Below are positions 6,840 through 15,749 of a stretch of 64,000 nt of DNA, piece after piece; the stretch's first letter is position 1; each line of letters begins with the position of its first letter. The notes under the pieces are model-generated. The model made no database searches. It saw only the letters and a list, made by a program, of their open reading frames with translations, and was not told where the DNA came from. The stretch is from an uncultured Phascolarctobacterium sp. Its GTDB lineage: Bacteria > Bacillota > Negativicutes > Acidaminococcales > Acidaminococcaceae. Position numbers and translations under genes: made by a program. Where the stretch lies: NCBI GenBank assembly GCA_949299135.1, contig CASFZG010000003.1, positions 1-64,000 on the forward strand. Direction: 5' to 3'.

Positions 6840-7170
6840 CGACAGCTTCCTTTACAACGTCATTGATAGTTTTGGTGATATCTGCCATCATCATCTGGAA
6901 ACGCATGAAGGCATGCAAATATTCCATAGCGGTCGGGTTAAGGCTGAGCAGGGAAGAAAGTTTTTGCAGTTTTTCTTCTTTTTCCTTGTCAACTTCCTGT
7001 TTCTGGTATTTGGCAAGCTCAATTTCGGAGCTTAATTTAATAAAATCGTTGGCAAGTTCTTCTGCCTGCGCATCTTTTTTCAGCACCAGGCGTGCTTCCT
7101 GCAATTTTTTAAATTCGTGGCTTTCTTTTAAAGCTTTTGCCAAATCATTGGCGCAATCGTAAACGTTCAT
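6832..7170 (-). CDS. YlbF/YmcA family regulator, 112 aa
   Basis: A small all-helical protein of the YlbF/YmcA family (Com_YlbF). In Bacillus these proteins form a complex that affects RNase Y-dependent mRNA processing, biofilm and competence. Visible features are the N-terminal YDCANDLAKALKESHEFKKL, a long charged amphipathic helix (IELAKYQKQEVDKEKEEKLQ, about residues 50-70), and a C-terminal FMRFQMMMADITKTINDVV segment. It heads an operon with murB and has its own promoter. The exact paralog (YlbF or YmcA type) cannot be told from the sequence alone. Confidence 0.88.
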   Translation of the reverse strand: MNVYDCANDLAKALKESHEFKKLQEARLVLKKDAQAEELANDFIKLSSEIELAKYQKQEVDKEKEEKLQKLSSLLSLNPTAMEYLHAFMRFQMMMADITKTINDVVKEAVGE

Positions 7171-7209
7171 TATATGTCACCTCATAATTAATTATGTATT
7201 TTCGTAACT

Positions 7210-7237
7210 ATTATAACACATTTATAAATACTGTAAA
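7210..7237 (-). promoter_or_regulatory. Promoter of ylbF-murB
   Basis: TTTACA (7232-7237), 16-bp spacer, TATAAT (7210-7215). An AGGTGACAT ribosome site precedes the ylbF ATG. Confidence 0.75.
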
Positions 7238-7241
7238 TGCC

Positions 7242-8276
7242 TTACTGCGGTTTTACATTTAAATGCGCAAAGGCTTTGGGGTCACCGTAATCAAAATGCC
7301 ACCATTCCATGTCGCTGGCGGTAAAACCGGCAAGCTGCATCTGCGTGCGCAGCAAATCGCGGCGGTAACGCTCAAGCTCCGTGCCGCCCGCAAAGCTTGC
7401 GTACTGGCGGATGGAAGGCTCGTCAAAATCGCTAATCATATCAACCGGTTCGCCCGTTGCCAGGCTGTACAGACTGACATCGACGCTGCGCCCTGTGTTG
7501 TGGCTGAAACCAACTTCCGGCGCGGGCAGCATGGATTTATTTTCCGGCGGCAGAGCGTCATACGCAAGTTTACTTACCGACCACGGACGGTAAGCCTCCC
7601 ACACCAAAAGCCCGTAACCGTATTGGGCAAGGTTAAGCTGTACGGTGTTTAACGCCGCGGCTGCTTCCACATCCAAAAAAGCACGCGCGTCATCGTTCAG
7701 AACATTGCCGAAGCAGTTATCCACACTAGCGTAACGCAAATCAAGTTTTATTCCCGGCACGGCCTGTGCCAGATTAACAAGCTGCGCCTGCTGACCTGCA
7801 CCTAAATTTGCAGGCATTACCGCAGCATTGGCAGCATTTTTCAGTTCCTGCCAGTTGCCGCTGACGGCAAAACGGAAGGGCTTGCCGTTTTCACCGGCAA
7901 AAAAGCGGCGGTTGTAACGGTTGCCGCCCACGGAACAGCTAACGCCGTAGCCTTCACGGCTGCGTTCAATGCGCACGGCGGCGTCCAGATGGTTCAGCGG
8001 TCCGCTTTCGTTAATCGTGTAGCTGTCAAAATGTTCTTTAACCAGCGGGTAAACATTGCTGCCCGCAAAGGTATAATCCTTCTGCCCAAAGCGGTAAACA
8101 AGTTCTACCTCTCCCTTGTTCTCGCGCAGCAAAAACAGTTCGCCGTTGCCGTAATAAATACCCAGAATATATTTTAAATCCTTCGGGCAGTCCTTCGGTT
8201 CAAACGTCGGTGCTGCCAGCGCGCTGCCGTTAAAACACAGCAGGCACAGCAGCAGGCTTAAAATCCGTTTCATCAT
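7242..8276 (-). CDS. D-alanyl-D-alanine dipeptidase-like M15D peptidase, exported
   Basis: A 344-aa exported protein with a signal peptide (MMKRILSLLLCLLCFNGSALA). An N-terminal domain of about 130 residues has no assigned function. The C-terminal VanX-type zinc dipeptidase domain (about residues 165-344) has the family residues: AYRPWS (Arg stabilising the transition state), SHNTGRSVDVSLY (His and Asp zinc ligands), and MEWWHFDYG (catalytic Glu and His ligand). VanX-type enzymes split D-Ala-D-Ala; without vanA/vanH nearby, this one more likely recycles peptidoglycan peptides than gives vancomycin resistance. Its ATG overlaps the stop of the upstream hydrolase gene, so the two form an operon. 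Confidence 0.9.
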   Translation of the reverse strand: MMKRILSLLLCLLCFNGSALAAPTFEPKDCPKDLKYILGIYYGNGELFLLRENKGEVELVYRFGQKDYTFAGSNVYPLVKEHFDSYTINESGPLNHLDAAVRIERSREGYGVSCSVGGNRYNRRFFAGENGKPFRFAVSGNWQELKNAANAAVMPANLGAGQQAQLVNLAQAVPGIKLDLRYASVDNCFGNVLNDDARAFLDVEAAAALNTVQLNLAQYGYGLLVWEAYRPWSVSKLAYDALPPENKSMLPAPEVGFSHNTGRSVDVSLYSLATGEPVDMISDFDEPSIRQYASFAGGTELERYRRDLLRTQMQLAGFTASDMEWWHFDYGDPKAFAHLNVKPQ

Positions 8277-9052
8277 TTTATCAACTCCGGCCTTACGTCC
8301 TTCAAAACATTCATATATTCGTTGGCTTTTTCCACCAAATTCAAGTCAATATCACAGTAAACAATTTCTTCTTCACCGCCGCCAACGGCCAGCACTTCAC
8401 CAAACGGGCTGATAACGGCGGAATGCCCGTAAAATTTCTGGTCGTGAAATTTGCCGGTGCAGTTTACGCCGACAATGAAGGTGTGGTTTTCCAGCGCGCG
8501 CGCACGGATAAACAAATCCCAGATAGCGCCGCGCACTTCAGGCCATTCCGCAGGCACGAAGATAATTTTTGCGCCCTGCATCGCCATGTGGCGGAACAGC
8601 TCCGGGAAGCGCAAATCATAGCAGATTGCCGACGCGCAGGTAGTGTCTTCCAGCTCGTACACGCCAAAATCGTTACCCGGCTTGAAAAAGCGCTGCTCGT
8701 TAAACATGCTGAACAGATGCACCTTGCTGTAACAAAAAACAATTTCGCCGTTTTTATCAATGGTAACGGCGGTATTGTAAACATTGCCGTCGCCCTTGCG
8801 CAGCGGTATCGAACCCGCCACAATGGCGCAGCTGTTTTCGGCGGCAATCTGCCGAAGCTCATTTACCACCGTGCCGTTCAGGTAATCGGCTTCCTTGCTT
8901 AAATGCCCCAGCGAATAACCCGTCGTCCATATTTCCGGCAGCACGGCAACATCGCAGTTGGGCGCGGCCTGCCGTAGCAGTTCGCACGCCTTCTGCACAT
9001 TACCGGCTTTATTTTTTTCTAAAACTTCCATTTGCACCAATGCAATTTTCAA
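8273..9052 (-). CDS. Carbon-nitrogen hydrolase (nitrilase superfamily)
   Basis: A 259-aa nitrilase-superfamily amidase with the Glu-Lys-Cys triad: Glu in VAVLPEIWTTGY (about residue 41), Lys in FCYSKVHLFSMF (about 112), and Cys in CASAICYDLRFPELFRHMA (about 146). The length and the LRFPELFR signature fit the omega-amidase / YafV branch, which hydrolyses alpha-ketoglutaramate and related deaminated amides. The exact substrate is not readable from sequence. It lies between a sensor kinase gene (15 bp upstream) and the VanX-like gene (overlapping stop/start), so all may be read from the two-component promoter. Confidence 0.9.
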   Translation of the reverse strand: MKIALVQMEVLEKNKAGNVQKACELLRQAAPNCDVAVLPEIWTTGYSLGHLSKEADYLNGTVVNELRQIAAENSCAIVAGSIPLRKGDGNVYNTAVTIDKNGEIVFCYSKVHLFSMFNEQRFFKPGNDFGVYELEDTTCASAICYDLRFPELFRHMAMQGAKIIFVPAEWPEVRGAIWDLFIRARALENHTFIVGVNCTGKFHDQKFYGHSAVISPFGEVLAVGGGEEEIVYCDIDLNLVEKANEYMNVLKDVRPELIK

Positions 9053-9066
9053 CGCTTGTCACCTCA

Positions 9067-10605
9067 TCAATCGGCAATAACTTTATCCTTCGGGAAGGTA
9101 ATTTCAAACCTTGTGCCTTCGCCGATTTTGCTGAACACCTCAACCCGTGCGCCATGCACGCGGATAATCTCGCGGGCGATGGCAAGCCCAAGGCCTGTGC
9201 CCGGCACGTTGCGCGAATGCGATTTATCAACTTTATAAAAACGCTCCCAGATGAACGGCAAATCTTCTTCCGGTATGCCCGGTCCTTGGTCGGATATCGT
9301 CAGCCTTACGCTACCGTCGTCCAACATTTCCGTTAAAAATGCTACCGTGCCGTTGGCAGGCGTGTATTTCAGCGCGTTGTCGCCGATAATCAGCACCAGC
9401 TGCACCATCTGGTCTCCCTGCCCCATAACCTGCAATTTTTCATCGACATGCACCAGCAGCTTGACATTGCGCTCAACGGCGTTTACCATCAGCTTTTCGG
9501 CTACGTTGCGCACAATCGCGCCCAGGGGCAGCGGCTGCATTTTGGCAGGCGGCAGTTCTTCGGCGGCCTGCATGCGGCTGATGTCCAAAAGCTCGCTAAT
9601 CATACGCTGCAAACGCTGCGTTTCTTCGTTAATCAGCAGACGGTAACGCTGAATCATGTCCTTATCTGTAACGGTGCCGTCGCTGATAGCTTCATTGTAA
9701 CCGCGGATAATCGTCAGCGGAGTGCGCAGCTCATGAGATACGTTAGCAACAAAGTCACGGCGGATTTTTTCAGCACGCTCCGTTTTGGCAACAAATTCGC
9801 TCAAATCATTGCCCAAAGCGTTCAATGCCTTGCCCAAATCGGCAACCTCGTCCTCGCCGTGCACTTCCACCTTGCGGGTATAGTCACCGGCGGCAATAGC
9901 AACGGCGCTGTCCTTCATGGAAACCAGCGGCTTAATCATTGTACGCGCCAGGCTGCGAACCATGAACATGCTTAAAATCAATGCCAGAATTGCAACGATA
10001 GATGTGTAAATGTAAATATCGCGCAAAAAGCTGTCAAAACCGCTCAACGGCTGTGCCAGCAAAATCGCGCCGCGCGCCGCACCGCCCGGTTTGCCGTAAG
10101 GTACGCCTACCAGCATAACCTGCTCCTTATAATAAGGATGGTAAATTTGCGACTGTACGGATTTGCCGCTGTACACGTCTTTTAAAATGGCAATAACCTT
10201 GGTGTCCAGCTTGCCGCTTTTAATTTCTCTGGAAATTTCGGCGGTTGAACCTTCCATCATCGTCAAATCCTTAATGCCGGGGCGGGTGCCGTCCGGCTGG
10301 TAATCCGTGTTGATGTTGGACGCCGCCAGCAGCTCAAACTTGTCGTCAAACAGCCAGATGCGCGCGCCGACAAGCCGGTCAACGGCAAAAACATAACGGT
10401 TCAGCGTGTCGCGGCTGTTGTCAAACTCCATAAAATATTCAACTGTTGCGGCCATTTCGTTGCCTTTTTCGGCCAGCTCCTGCTCGTTGGTCTTAAAAAA
10501 ATAATCGGCGATAAGATAGGAAATACCTGCCGTAACGCCGACTACGATAACCATTATCAGAGCCATGAAGCTGTACATCAGCCTTGAGCTCAATGATTTG
10601 TTCAT
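9067..10605 (-). CDS. Sensor histidine kinase (WalK/ResE/PhoR-like)
   Basis: A 512-aa membrane kinase. The N-terminal membrane helix (about 10-35) is followed by an extracytoplasmic sensor of about 150 residues, a second membrane helix (about 200-220) and a HAMP linker (RSLARTMIKPLVSMKDSAVA). The HisKA domain carries the phospho-acceptor His in FVANVSHELRTPL (about residue 288), and the HATPase domain has the N, G1 and G2 boxes (DNALKYTP, DQGPGIP, GTGLGLA). Its start overlaps the stop of the response regulator by four bases (ATGA), so the pair is translationally linked. The signal it senses is unknown. The sensor domain looks Cache/PAS-like, but I cannot be specific. Confidence 0.93.
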   Translation of the reverse strand: MNKSLSSRLMYSFMALIMVIVVGVTAGISYLIADYFFKTNEQELAEKGNEMAATVEYFMEFDNSRDTLNRYVFAVDRLVGARIWLFDDKFELLAASNINTDYQPDGTRPGIKDLTMMEGSTAEISREIKSGKLDTKVIAILKDVYSGKSVQSQIYHPYYKEQVMLVGVPYGKPGGAARGAILLAQPLSGFDSFLRDIYIYTSIVAILALILSMFMVRSLARTMIKPLVSMKDSAVAIAAGDYTRKVEVHGEDEVADLGKALNALGNDLSEFVAKTERAEKIRRDFVANVSHELRTPLTIIRGYNEAISDGTVTDKDMIQRYRLLINEETQRLQRMISELLDISRMQAAEELPPAKMQPLPLGAIVRNVAEKLMVNAVERNVKLLVHVDEKLQVMGQGDQMVQLVLIIGDNALKYTPANGTVAFLTEMLDDGSVRLTISDQGPGIPEEDLPFIWERFYKVDKSHSRNVPGTGLGLAIAREIIRVHGARVEVFSKIGEGTRFEITFPKDKVIAD

Positions 10606-11309
10606 TTTTTGTCTTTAACCTCAAACTTATAGCCTACGCCCCAAATGGTTGTAATATCCCATTCGGAATCTTCCGGAATATTAAGTTTTTGCCTGATGCG
10701 CTTAATGTGGGTATCTACGGTGCGGGTATCGCCGTAGTAGGAATAGCCCCAGATGGTTTCCAACAGCTGGTTGCGCGAAAACGCCTTGCCCGGGTTGGAA
10801 GCCAGGCACCACAAAAGCTCCATCTCTTTGGCGGTAAAGGTCATTTTGTTGCCAAAGGCAATAACCTGATATTTTTCCATGTCGATGCTGAGGCCTTTGT
10901 ATTCGATATGCGAACGGCCGTCAGCTTCTTCTTTTTTCACCATCGTGCTTCTGCGCAGCACGGCTTTAACCCTTGCGATAACTTCACGGTTATTGAACGG
11001 CTTGGTAATATAATCGTCCGCGCCGATTTCCAGACCCAGAATGCGGTCGTCGTCGTCATCCTTCGCCGTCAGCATAATAATGGGGATATCGCTCATCTTG
11101 CGGACCTGTTTGCAGACTTCCAGCCCGTCCATTACCGGCATCATAATATCCAGAATAATAATATCGGGCTTTTCGGACTGCACTTTTAAAATGGCTTCCG
11201 CGCCATCGGCAGCTTCAATTACATCAAAGCCTTCCTTATCGCAGTAAATTTTTAATATTTCCCTAATCGGTGCTTCATCATCAGCAATCAATACTTTTTG
11301 TTTATCCAT
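10602..11309 (-). CDS. OmpR-family response regulator
   Basis: Receiver domain (residues 1-115) with the acidic pair in LIADDE, the phospho-acceptor Asp in IIILDIMMPVMDGL, the Thr in IIMLTAK and the Lys in YITKPFNN. A winged-helix OmpR/PhoB DNA-binding domain follows (residues ~135-232: MTFTAKEMELLWCLASNPGK, then a RTVDTHIKRIRQKL recognition helix). The upstream in-frame GTG gives five extra residues; the ATG at 11309 after GGCGGTGAT is the better start. It is paired with the kinase downstream. Targets are unknown, but the linked cell-wall dipeptidase gene is a natural candidate. Confidence 0.93.
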   Translation of the reverse strand: MDKQKVLIADDEAPIREILKIYCDKEGFDVIEAADGAEAILKVQSEKPDIIILDIMMPVMDGLEVCKQVRKMSDIPIIMLTAKDDDDDRILGLEIGADDYITKPFNNREVIARVKAVLRRSTMVKKEEADGRSHIEYKGLSIDMEKYQVIAFGNKMTFTAKEMELLWCLASNPGKAFSRNQLLETIWGYSYYGDTRTVDTHIKRIRQKLNIPEDSEWDITTIWGVGYKFEVKDKK

Positions 11310-11427
11310 ATAAATCACCGCCATTAACTGTTATTAGCATTATTATACAATAAAACAGCGCCTTTGGGTATTTAACACTATATGCTTTCACAAAAATATT
11401 ACAAAGCAGGGATAAGTAGATAGTTAA

Positions 11428-11467
11428 AAAATTAAGGAATTGCATCATTAAATACAATTCCCTAATT
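11428..11467 (-). terminator. Terminator of the CsgG/FlgT/dockerin operon
   Basis: Hairpin AATTAGGGAATTG / CAATTCCTTAATT followed by TTTTT on the minus strand, 10 bp after the last gene of the operon. Confidence 0.88.
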
Positions 11468-11478
11468 CAAAATTTATA

Positions 11479-12372
11479 TTACTTTACAAAAACAACAGCG
11501 CAATTTACCAGCATACCACTTCTTTCATTAGCAAGTAAAATTTTATTTCCGTCTTCAACGGATACTACTACATTTACTTTATTAACAGAATTTTTCCCGC
11601 CTTTAACATCAACAGCATTAATTACCAATGGATTATTTCCGGCACGGCTATTGCCACCGGCAGATTCTTCCAATGATTCCGAATACTCTACCATGCCATA
11701 AGTAATAGCCAAATCTTTATCCAAATTTTGAATACCGTAAATTACTCTGCCATCGGTATCATAAATAACCGGCGCAAAAGTTCTTTCCAAATTCATTCCT
11801 TCAGCATTAACAATAACACCAGTATATGCTGACGATGTAAAAACTCGCACTTCCTGTTCAGTAAAATTATTTAAATCAGCCGAAGCAAAAGACTGCTGCT
11901 GCATATTAGCCGTTAATGCCGGAATAGCAACTGATGCAATGCTGCCATTACGTCCGTACATTGGCACGCTTAATTCAACATAATAACTGCCATCTAAATT
12001 TTCGCCTTCATCAGTAATCACTGCACCTTTAATCAATCCTGAAACCTGCGACCTTACAACATCACTGCTAATTGTAAAATCTTCCATAAATGTTTCGCTA
12101 TCTATCTGCACACCATTAATTCGTTCCAACAAGTTTCTCTGAGCATCAACAATAGCTGCACGGCGAGCCAAAATCATATTGCCATTTTGCGGTGGTAATC
12201 CATACCCAATAGCAGAAATTGAATTTCGTTCATTTAATTGATTCACTGTAACTGCAGTATTTACACTATAAGCATTATTAGACATATAAGCAGCTTCTGT
12301 GATAGCTGTAGTGTTATTTAATATACCAAAAAGTAATGCTGTTACTAAAATATATTTTAAATATTTTTTCAT
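11479..12372 (-). CDS. LPP20/FlgT-N-like exported protein, 297 aa
   Basis: Signal peptide (MKKYLKYILVTALLFGILNN.., cleaved near ITEAA). A domain similar to LPP20-family lipoproteins and the FlgT N-terminus follows: an ISAIGYGLPP start, an RRAAIVDAQRNLLERINGVQ helix, then VVRSQVSGLIKGAVITDEG and a YYVELSVPMYG strand (about residues 50-150). The C-terminal half, with APVIYDTDGRVIYGIQNLD and ending NCAVVFVK, matches what often follows LPP20 domains. There is no lipobox Cys, so it is probably periplasmic. It is the last gene of the operon, 31 bp after the dockerin protein gene. The family is common in diderms but its role is unknown. Confidence 0.75.
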   Translation of the reverse strand: MKKYLKYILVTALLFGILNNTTAITEAAYMSNNAYSVNTAVTVNQLNERNSISAIGYGLPPQNGNMILARRAAIVDAQRNLLERINGVQIDSETFMEDFTISSDVVRSQVSGLIKGAVITDEGENLDGSYYVELSVPMYGRNGSIASVAIPALTANMQQQSFASADLNNFTEQEVRVFTSSAYTGVIVNAEGMNLERTFAPVIYDTDGRVIYGIQNLDKDLAITYGMVEYSESLEESAGGNSRAGNNPLVINAVDVKGGKNSVNKVNVVVSVEDGNKILLANERSGMLVNCAVVFVK

Positions 12373-12403
12373 TATGAATTCCTCCTAATAATTATAAATA
12401 CTA

Positions 12404-14179
12404 TTATTGACAACTATAAACAGAAATATCTATGGTTGTATCAACAAAATACGAAATACTTACATAACGTTCTTTTATAGTATTGCGACCATCAGAATTA
12501 GCGTCAAAAATATGAACATTCTTATTATCTATACCTAAAAAAATTGCAGAATGTTGAGTTGTTCCAATAATATTACCATTCTGATCTTTTCTATATTTAT
12601 ACATCTGTATAAAATCACCTACATGTGCTTTCTGCAATAATCCTACAATACTATTTGTGTTACCATTCACATTGGATAATGATCCTAGTTCATATACACC
12701 TTTTGCTAAATTTTTTAATTTATAATTATTGCTTGTTACACCAATCTTACCAACAGAAAACAATTCATCAAAAATATAAGTAGCAAATCCTTTACACTCA
12801 ATAGCGTTATACTTATTGGAAATCCATTTATAATTATTAAAATTCTTTCCATTCCATTCAGAAATTAGTGCCTCTAAATGCGTTTGTACATTTGAAACAT
12901 CTATTTCTTCTCTAATATTTTTATTAACCCAACCTTGCCTATCCTCACCCTTGCTGCTTTTATAATTTACAAGTAAAGCATTACCGGAAGTCTGAACTAC
13001 AGTATAAGTTTCACCTTTACCAATCCAACGTCCGCTAAAAATATTTTGCAAGCCAGCATCTCTGTATACATCGACATAACGTTGTGCCGTTTCTTCTTTT
13101 ACTGCTACAACTGTCGCAGGATTTCTTTTGACGAGTTTCCAGCACTGTCCTACTCCAGCATTGTACTGATGTATATTTACATTAGTTCCGGCAGTACTAC
13201 CTCCATTATCAACGGTTAACACAAATTGCCCTGGTACATTTCCCTGTAAACAATACCAACCATTACCTGCATTTAAAAATCTAAATTGGTGCATCGTCCC
13301 AGCATACGGATATAAAGTAACATTGTTGCCATTTTGTGCAATTCCATTATGGATATTTAATGCCAATCCGGAATTTTCGGCGGTTATTTTATACCATTCA
13401 CTGTTCCCTATTCTTGTTATATACCATTTTTGATGACTCGGCGCAGTTTGCTTGTCCGAACCAATATCGGTAATATACACATTAGCATTTGCCCCTGCAT
13501 TTGCACCTTCAACCGATAATTCCATACCTGGCGAAGAATATGGCTGCAAAGAATATAACCCTTCTGCCGGATATACTACCTGTAAAAGTTGATGATTATT
13601 TTGATTTGTATTATTTATGTTACCTGATACAATAGCATTTTTTAACAAAGATAAATCAGTAATACTTACATTACCATCACCATTCATATCAGCATTTATT
13701 TCATTAAATTTAGAAACCTGCTGTCCGGTTAAATAATTTTTTAAAACACTTACGTCTGTCAAAGTAATTTTACCATCACCGTTTACGTCACCTAACAAAA
13801 CTTCTGCCATATTGCTTTCCGGTCTTGATACAGGCTTAATAACCGGATTCCCAACTACTCTGCTAACATTATTATCATCACTAACAGTTATACGATTACT
13901 ATTTGATGTATTACTTTCAGGTATCTCTTCGAGAATATCAGCCGAATTATTTTCAAAAAAATCATTATCTGTATTCTGTTCTATTTGTGTTTGATTAGGT
14001 GTTTGATTAGGTGTTTGATTAGGTGTTCTATTAGTTACTACTTTACGGCGTACCACTTTGCGTACTACAGCTTCACAAACAGAATTTTCCGCAATATAAA
14101 TATTATCAAAACATAAGCTTGAAATCATCATTGCAGATAACAATGCAGATGATAATTTTATTATTTTTCCTTTACGCAT
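12404..14179 (-). CDS. Exported multi-domain protein: dockerin, ricin-type lectin, SH3-like and papain-like peptidase domains
   Basis: About 591 residues. Signal peptide, then a low-complexity linker with tandem TPNQ repeats (about residues 50-65). A type I dockerin (about 125-185) has two calcium loops, GDVNGDGKITLTDVSVLK and DMNGDGNVSITDLSLLK. A ricin-type beta-trefoil follows (about 200-350, with QKWYITRIG and QCWKLVK repeats of the QxW type), then an SH3b-like module (about 365-430). The C-terminal domain has a papain-like triad pattern: Cys in IECKGFATYIF (about 462), His in TQHSAIFLGI (about 543) and Asp in HIFDANSDG (about 559), as in NlpC/P60 or CHAP hydrolases. The ATG at 14179 has a better ribosome site than the upstream TTG. 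No cohesin partner is visible in the window. Confidence 0.82.
   Translation of the reverse strand: MRKGKIIKLSSALLSAMMISSLCFDNIYIAENSVCEAVVRKVVRRKVVTNRTPNQTPNQTPNQTQIEQNTDNDFFENNSADILEEIPESNTSNSNRITVSDDNNVSRVVGNPVIKPVSRPESNMAEVLLGDVNGDGKITLTDVSVLKNYLTGQQVSKFNEINADMNGDGNVSITDLSLLKNAIVSGNINNTNQNNHQLLQVVYPAEGLYSLQPYSSPGMELSVEGANAGANANVYITDIGSDKQTAPSHQKWYITRIGNSEWYKITAENSGLALNIHNGIAQNGNNVTLYPYAGTMHQFRFLNAGNGWYCLQGNVPGQFVLTVDNGGSTAGTNVNIHQYNAGVGQCWKLVKRNPATVVAVKEETAQRYVDVYRDAGLQNIFSGRWIGKGETYTVVQTSGNALLVNYKSSKGEDRQGWVNKNIREEIDVSNVQTHLEALISEWNGKNFNNYKWISNKYNAIECKGFATYIFDELFSVGKIGVTSNNYKLKNLAKGVYELGSLSNVNGNTNSIVGLLQKAHVGDFIQMYKYRKDQNGNIIGTTQHSAIFLGIDNKNVHIFDANSDGRNTIKERYVSISYFVDTTIDISVYSCQ
13987..14026 (-). 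repeat. In-frame 12-bp tandem repeat coding for TPNQ
   Basis: Three perfect copies of ACACCTAATCAA plus a partial fourth, inside the linker of the dockerin protein. Copy-number change would keep the reading frame and only alter linker length. Confidence 0.85.
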
Positions 14180-14199
14180 ATTAATACACCCTTTCACTT

Positions 14200-14940
14200 T
14201 TAGCGTTTGTTTTTACCGTCTAAACGTGCTATAAGCCCGGTTTTCTTATCATATACAGCATCTTCAACTGCTTTTGCTAAAGCATTATGTACCTGCACCT
14301 GACTTACTTCCGTTGTCCCTATGACAAAGGTATGCTCTTCACCAGTCGTTTCAACATCACTGTAAAGCAAATTTCCATATTCGTCTTCATATAAGTATGT
14401 AGTTTCTTTTCTTCTGTCTAAATACGCTTTTGTATCAGTACTGGTTGAAGCACCTTTACCACGGCTTGCCAAAACAATTCTTCCGGTTTCAACATCTATT
14501 ACCCTTACATTAATATTAGCATTTACAATATGCTGATTGTTTTCCAATCCTCCATGAACACTATTTTGATAACCGGCAGTGCTTTCTTTAGTACTTAAGT
14601 TTGTTACACTTCCGTAAACCAAATATTGTACACCGGCCAACCGTCCTATCTCAGCCGCTGTCGTTGTATCAATCAATCCCGTCATATTTAAATAATGTTC
14701 ATCAGTAATTGCTTTCAACTGCTGTCTTTCTATAACATTAAATCTGCCGCAGTTTACCAGCTCCTCAATCATAAAATCGGTAACAATGCTAACATCGTCA
14801 AAAGTTAAATTGTTCGGTACGGAAGATTTGTTCTCAAAATTCAGAACGGCTATTGATGGATAATCTCTAATACCTGCAAAACAGGTTATACTAAAACATA
14901 AATTTAGTAACAACACCAATGCCAAAACAACCTTTTTCAC
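14200..14940 (-). CDS. CsgG family periplasmic/outer-membrane protein, 246 aa
   Basis: Signal peptide followed by the classic CsgG fold: PSIAVLNFENKSSVPNNLTF at the start, then FMIEELVNCGRFNVIERQQL (about residues 55-75), AAEIGRLAGVQYLVYGSVTN (about 95-115), NINVRVIDVETGRIVLASRG (about 145-165) and a C-terminal VHNALAKAVEDAVY helix. CsgG forms a nonameric outer-membrane pore for curli export, but many CsgG-like proteins are soluble and of unknown role. There is no lipobox Cys after the signal, so a lipid-anchored pore is not assured. No curli subunit genes (csgA/csgB) are seen. It lies 20 bp upstream of the dockerin gene. Confidence 0.86.
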   Translation of the reverse strand: MKKVVLALVLLLNLCFSITCFAGIRDYPSIAVLNFENKSSVPNNLTFDDVSIVTDFMIEELVNCGRFNVIERQQLKAITDEHYLNMTGLIDTTTAAEIGRLAGVQYLVYGSVTNLSTKESTAGYQNSVHGGLENNQHIVNANINVRVIDVETGRIVLASRGKGASTSTDTKAYLDRRKETTYLYEDEYGNLLYSDVETTGEEHTFVIGTTEVSQVQVHNALAKAVEDAVYDKKTGLIARLDGKNKR

Positions 14941-14967
14941 TTTATCAACCTTCTTTGTAAAAATTTA

Positions 14968-15738
14968 TTAGTCCTTTGCAGTTAGAACTAATTTTCCTTT
15001 CTTTAAATCTTTTACTAAATCTTTTACAACCTTTTTACTAATTTTGTCTAAAGATTCGTAAAACAAATCATTGCTAAAGCCTTTTGTTCCCAAAGTAACT
15101 CCCAGAGCTTTATTAACGCTATTTTTAGAAGCAGCTTTTTCTTGTTTAGTCCATACCACTTCTCCAGTTGAGGCTTTTATAATTTTTACTGTTACAACAG
15201 CTTCTAAAGACTGACTTGTATTAGATAAAACAAAAGATCGCAAAGGCAAAATCATAAAACCTGATTTTACATACAAATCATCTATGCTGCCGTACAGTAA
15301 ATATTCAGCATTATTTTTTTCACCAATAATTCTGGTATATTCAGCATCAACATAATCACCTTTATTCTTAATACTTATATCATTCTCTGATGCCTGAAAA
15401 ATAGCTGAGAAATCTTTTTGGTCTACAGAATTGAATAAATGTTCTGATGTAAAATTAATTTTACCTTCTGCATTTATAGTTTCTTCATCGTTATAGCGCT
15501 CCATAATAATAAATTTATTTGCTTCAAATAATCGTTCAAGCAATAATTCATCCATTATTTCATCTACTGGAAAATCACTGTAAATAGTATTATTAGCAAA
15601 ATCCATAAATACTACTTTTACCGGTGTTTGAGCGTTAGCATTACCAGCAACAACAGTAAAATATAAAACCAGCATTAAAAAACAACCAACAAATTTACAT
15701 ATTATATTTTCTGTAAATTTTTTTGATGACAAGTACAT
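14968..15738 (-). CDS. CsgG-like exported protein, second copy, 256 aa
   Basis: Longer signal segment (residues 1-37, ending NANA/QT), then a divergent CsgG-like domain: VKVVFMDFANNTIYSDFPVD, an ELLLERLFEANKFIIMERYN segment, AEYLLYGSIDDLYVKSG, and AVVTVKIIKASTGEVVWTKQ. A Lys-rich C-terminus with VVKDLVKDLKKGK ends the protein. The order of strands and the GSIDD and TGEVVW motifs match CsgG, but similarity to the neighbouring copy is low, so the duplication is old. It lacks a lipobox. It sits between the LolA-like and the canonical CsgG gene with short gaps (11 and 27 bp). Confidence 0.78.
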   Translation of the reverse strand: MYLSSKKFTENIICKFVGCFLMLVLYFTVVAGNANAQTPVKVVFMDFANNTIYSDFPVDEIMDELLLERLFEANKFIIMERYNDEETINAEGKINFTSEHLFNSVDQKDFSAIFQASENDISIKNKGDYVDAEYTRIIGEKNNAEYLLYGSIDDLYVKSGFMILPLRSFVLSNTSQSLEAVVTVKIIKASTGEVVWTKQEKAASKNSVNKALGVTLGTKGFSNDLFYESLDKISKKVVKDLVKDLKKGKLVLTAKD

Positions 15739-15749
15739 ATTTAAATTCC

